This document shows, one piece after another, positions 62,683-64,000 of a stretch of DNA of 64,000 nt (position 1 is its first letter; the number at the start of each line of letters is the position of its first letter). This stretch comes from an uncultured bacterium (GTDB taxonomy: Bacteria > Pseudomonadota > Alphaproteobacteria > Sphingomonadales > Sphingomonadaceae): assembly GCA_942636505.2 (NCBI GenBank), contig CALOGB020000174.1, positions 186,001-250,000 of the forward strand, given 5' to 3'. The notes under the pieces are model-generated. The model was not told where the DNA came from, searched no databases, and saw only the letters and a list, made by a program, of their open reading frames with translations. A program made the position numbers and the translations under genes.

Positions 62683-64000
62683 ATGACCCTCCTCCGTTAC
62701 CTCGCCGCGCTCCTCCTCTTAGCCACCGCGCTCCCAGCGATCGCGCAGGACGAGCCCAAGGTCGCGACCGTCGCAGCGAGCCTCACCCAAGCCTCCGCCG
62801 AACTCCAGGCGATCGACGACGCGACCCCCGCCGCGCGCGACGACAAGGCGCGGCAAGCCCTCCGGACCCGCGCGCAAACCGTGCAGACCACCGCCGCCGA
62901 CGCGGTCCGCACGCTCACCCCCGAGATGGCCCTCGTGCAGGCGCGCGTCGCGGAACTCGGTGCCGCCACCCCCGGCGTCGTCGAGGCGCCCGAGATCCGC
63001 CAGCAACGCAAGCTCCTCGCGCAGAGCCAGTCCGCGATCGACTCGGCGATCAAGCGCGCGCGCCTCATCGGGATCGAGGCCAAGCAGCAGATCGACGACA
63101 TCGGTGCTGCCGAAGCGGAGGAACTCGGCCAACAACTGTCCGAGAACACCGGTTCGCCGCTGTCGCCGACCTTGTGGGCCGCGATCGTCGACCACCTGCC
63201 GCGCGACACTGCGCGCATGATGCGGTTCGCTAACGTCGAGGTTCGCCAGTTCGGTGCACGATTCGACATGCGCGCCGGCACCGGCCTGCTCATCGGGATA
63301 CTCACCGCAATGGTGCTGATCGTGCCGCTACGACGCTGGCTGCACGGCGTCGGCCGGCGCTACGCGACCAACCACGCGCCCGGCGGTCGCCTGCGCCGCT
63401 CGGCCTACGCGCTGTGGCTGGTGGTGATCGGCACCGCGCTGCCCGGCCTCGCCGCCTGGGCGATCGTCGCGTCGTTGCGCTGGGCCGGGCTGGTCTCGCC
63501 CGCCTGGAGCCGGTTCGGCGCGCTTTTCGTCGGGATCACATGGTTCTGCGCGTTCGTGTCGTCGCTCGGCGGCGCGCTGCTGCTGCGCGGCCAGTCCACA
63601 TGGCGCCTCTTGCCGATCGGCGACCCGGCCGCGCAGGCGCTACGCCCGTACACCTGGATGGCCGCCGGACTGATCTTCTTCGGCCAGTTGCTGATCGCGA
63701 CCAACACGCTGATCGGGATAAGCGCGCCCGCATCGAGCGCGGCCAACGCGGTCGTTGCGTTGCTCCACATCGTCCTGCTCGGCGCGATCTTGGTAACGCT
63801 CGGACGGCTGCGCGCCGCCGCGTTGCCCGACCCGACCAAGCCCGCGCGCAACACGCTGCTCGCGATCGTCGCGACATTGGTCTGGCTGGTCCTGCTCGTC
63901 ACGCTGATCGCCGGGTTGATCGGCTATGTGAACTTCGCGTTGAAGGTCGCGACGTGGCTGCTGTGGGGCGCGATCGTCGGCGCGTCGCTGTACCTGATGA
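62683..64000 (+). CDS. MscS-type mechanosensitive channel with DUF3772 N domain (cut by window end)
   Basis: An open reading frame from ATG 62683 to the window edge, 439 codons with no stop. The product starts with a signal peptide (YLAALLLLATALPAIA then QDEPK), followed by a periplasmic alpha-helical domain of about 190 residues rich in Gln/Ala/Glu (DUF3772-like: LRTRAQTVQTTAADAVRTLT, RQQRKLLAQSQSAIDSAIKR), and then a series of membrane helices from about residue 205. The MscS pore domain itself would lie beyond the edge and is not seen. Large MscS-like (MscK-type) channels release solutes on membrane tension. Identification is by layout; the family call is likely but not complete. Confidence 0.75.
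   Translation, partial: MTLLRYLAALLLLATALPAIAQDEPKVATVAASLTQASAELQAIDDATPAARDDKARQALRTRAQTVQTTAADAVRTLTPEMALVQARVAELGAATPGVVEAPEIRQQRKLLAQSQSAIDSAIKRARLIGIEAKQQIDDIGAAEAEELGQQLSENTGSPLSPTLWAAIVDHLPRDTARMMRFANVEVRQFGARFDMRAGTGLLIGILTAMVLIVPLRRWLHGVGRRYATNHAPGGRLRRSAYALWLVVIGTALPGLAAWAIVASLRWAGLVSPAWSRFGALFVGITWFCAFVSSLGGALLLRGQSTWRLLPIGDPAAQALRPYTWMAAGLIFFGQLLIATNTLIGISAPASSAANAVVALLHIVLLGAILVTLGRLRAAALPDPTKPARNTLLAIVATLVWLVLLVTLIAGLIGYVNFALKVATWLLWGAIVGASLYLM

Overview
The window is a 64 kb piece of an Alphaproteobacterium chromosome, most likely a Sphingomonas-type member of the Sphingomonadaceae. This rests on gene content: a gltD-gltB pair with D first, a two-AAA-domain CDC48 ATPase, rsmB-rpe-heparinase-purH order, a ScfR/PccR-type propionate regulator next to pccB, DUF1489, DUF2093 and DUF1674 proteins, and a large TonB receptor of the kind common in sphingomonads. 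It also rests on high G+C and on many short palindromic intergenic repeats. Species cannot be named from the sequence alone. Almost all of the window is ordinary housekeeping chromosome; there is no rRNA operon, CRISPR array, transposase gene or prophage.

Layout. 0.1-5.3 kb: two tandem DUF2807 envelope proteins, a DUF1489 protein, mgtE, a cyclophilin and a LysR regulator. 5.3-9.1 kb: a candidate small RNA ending in a strong terminator, the CDC48-type ATPase, then a DUF1348 gene and a TetR gene behind a perfect palindromic operator. 9.1-15.6 kb: MFS exporter plus monooxygenase, a PmtA-like methyltransferase, a phospholipase D-type enzyme, rpoZ, rlmE and ppx/gppA. 15.7-17.7 kb: a low-G+C accessory island between tRNA-Gln(CTG) and tRNA-Leu(CAG), holding a candidate polymorphic toxin and an overlapping candidate immunity gene. 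17.8-36.3 kb: NDUFA9-like protein, uppP, glutamate synthase, glutathione transferase, CsaA-like protein, OmpA lipoprotein, CNNM/CorC transporter, MlaA, a membrane-anchored HhH protein, purD and xseA with overlapping divergent starts, and an M23 peptidase. 36.6-48.9 kb: TonB receptor, clpB, thioesterase, SDHAF4-like factor, rsmB, rpe, heparinase-like gene, purH. 49.1-50.9 kb: glnK-amtB behind a textbook sigma-54 promoter. 51-62.2 kb: propionyl-CoA to succinyl-CoA cluster (ScfR regulator, pccB, three small unknown genes, mce, enoyl-CoA hydratase, scpA, bioB, LprI-like gene, pccA). 62.7 kb to the end: an MscS-type channel gene cut by the window edge.

How genes work together. The 51-62 kb cluster carboxylates propionyl-CoA (PccA/PccB, biotin-dependent, with bioB in the same run), epimerises methylmalonyl-CoA (Mce) and isomerises it to succinyl-CoA (ScpA). 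Its regulator reads outward from a shared promoter carrying TTTGCAAA-type sites. GlnK, AmtB and GltBD form the ammonium uptake and assimilation side.

The most notable observations are the toxin/immunity pair with an N-terminal NPWHD...TFAG segment and a restriction-endonuclease-like C terminus; a palindromic repeat inserted in frame inside pccA, adding about 40 residues; a probable small RNA upstream of the CDC48 gene; and several families of roughly 60-130 bp inverted-repeat elements scattered through the intergenic DNA, one of which abuts the scpA start codon.
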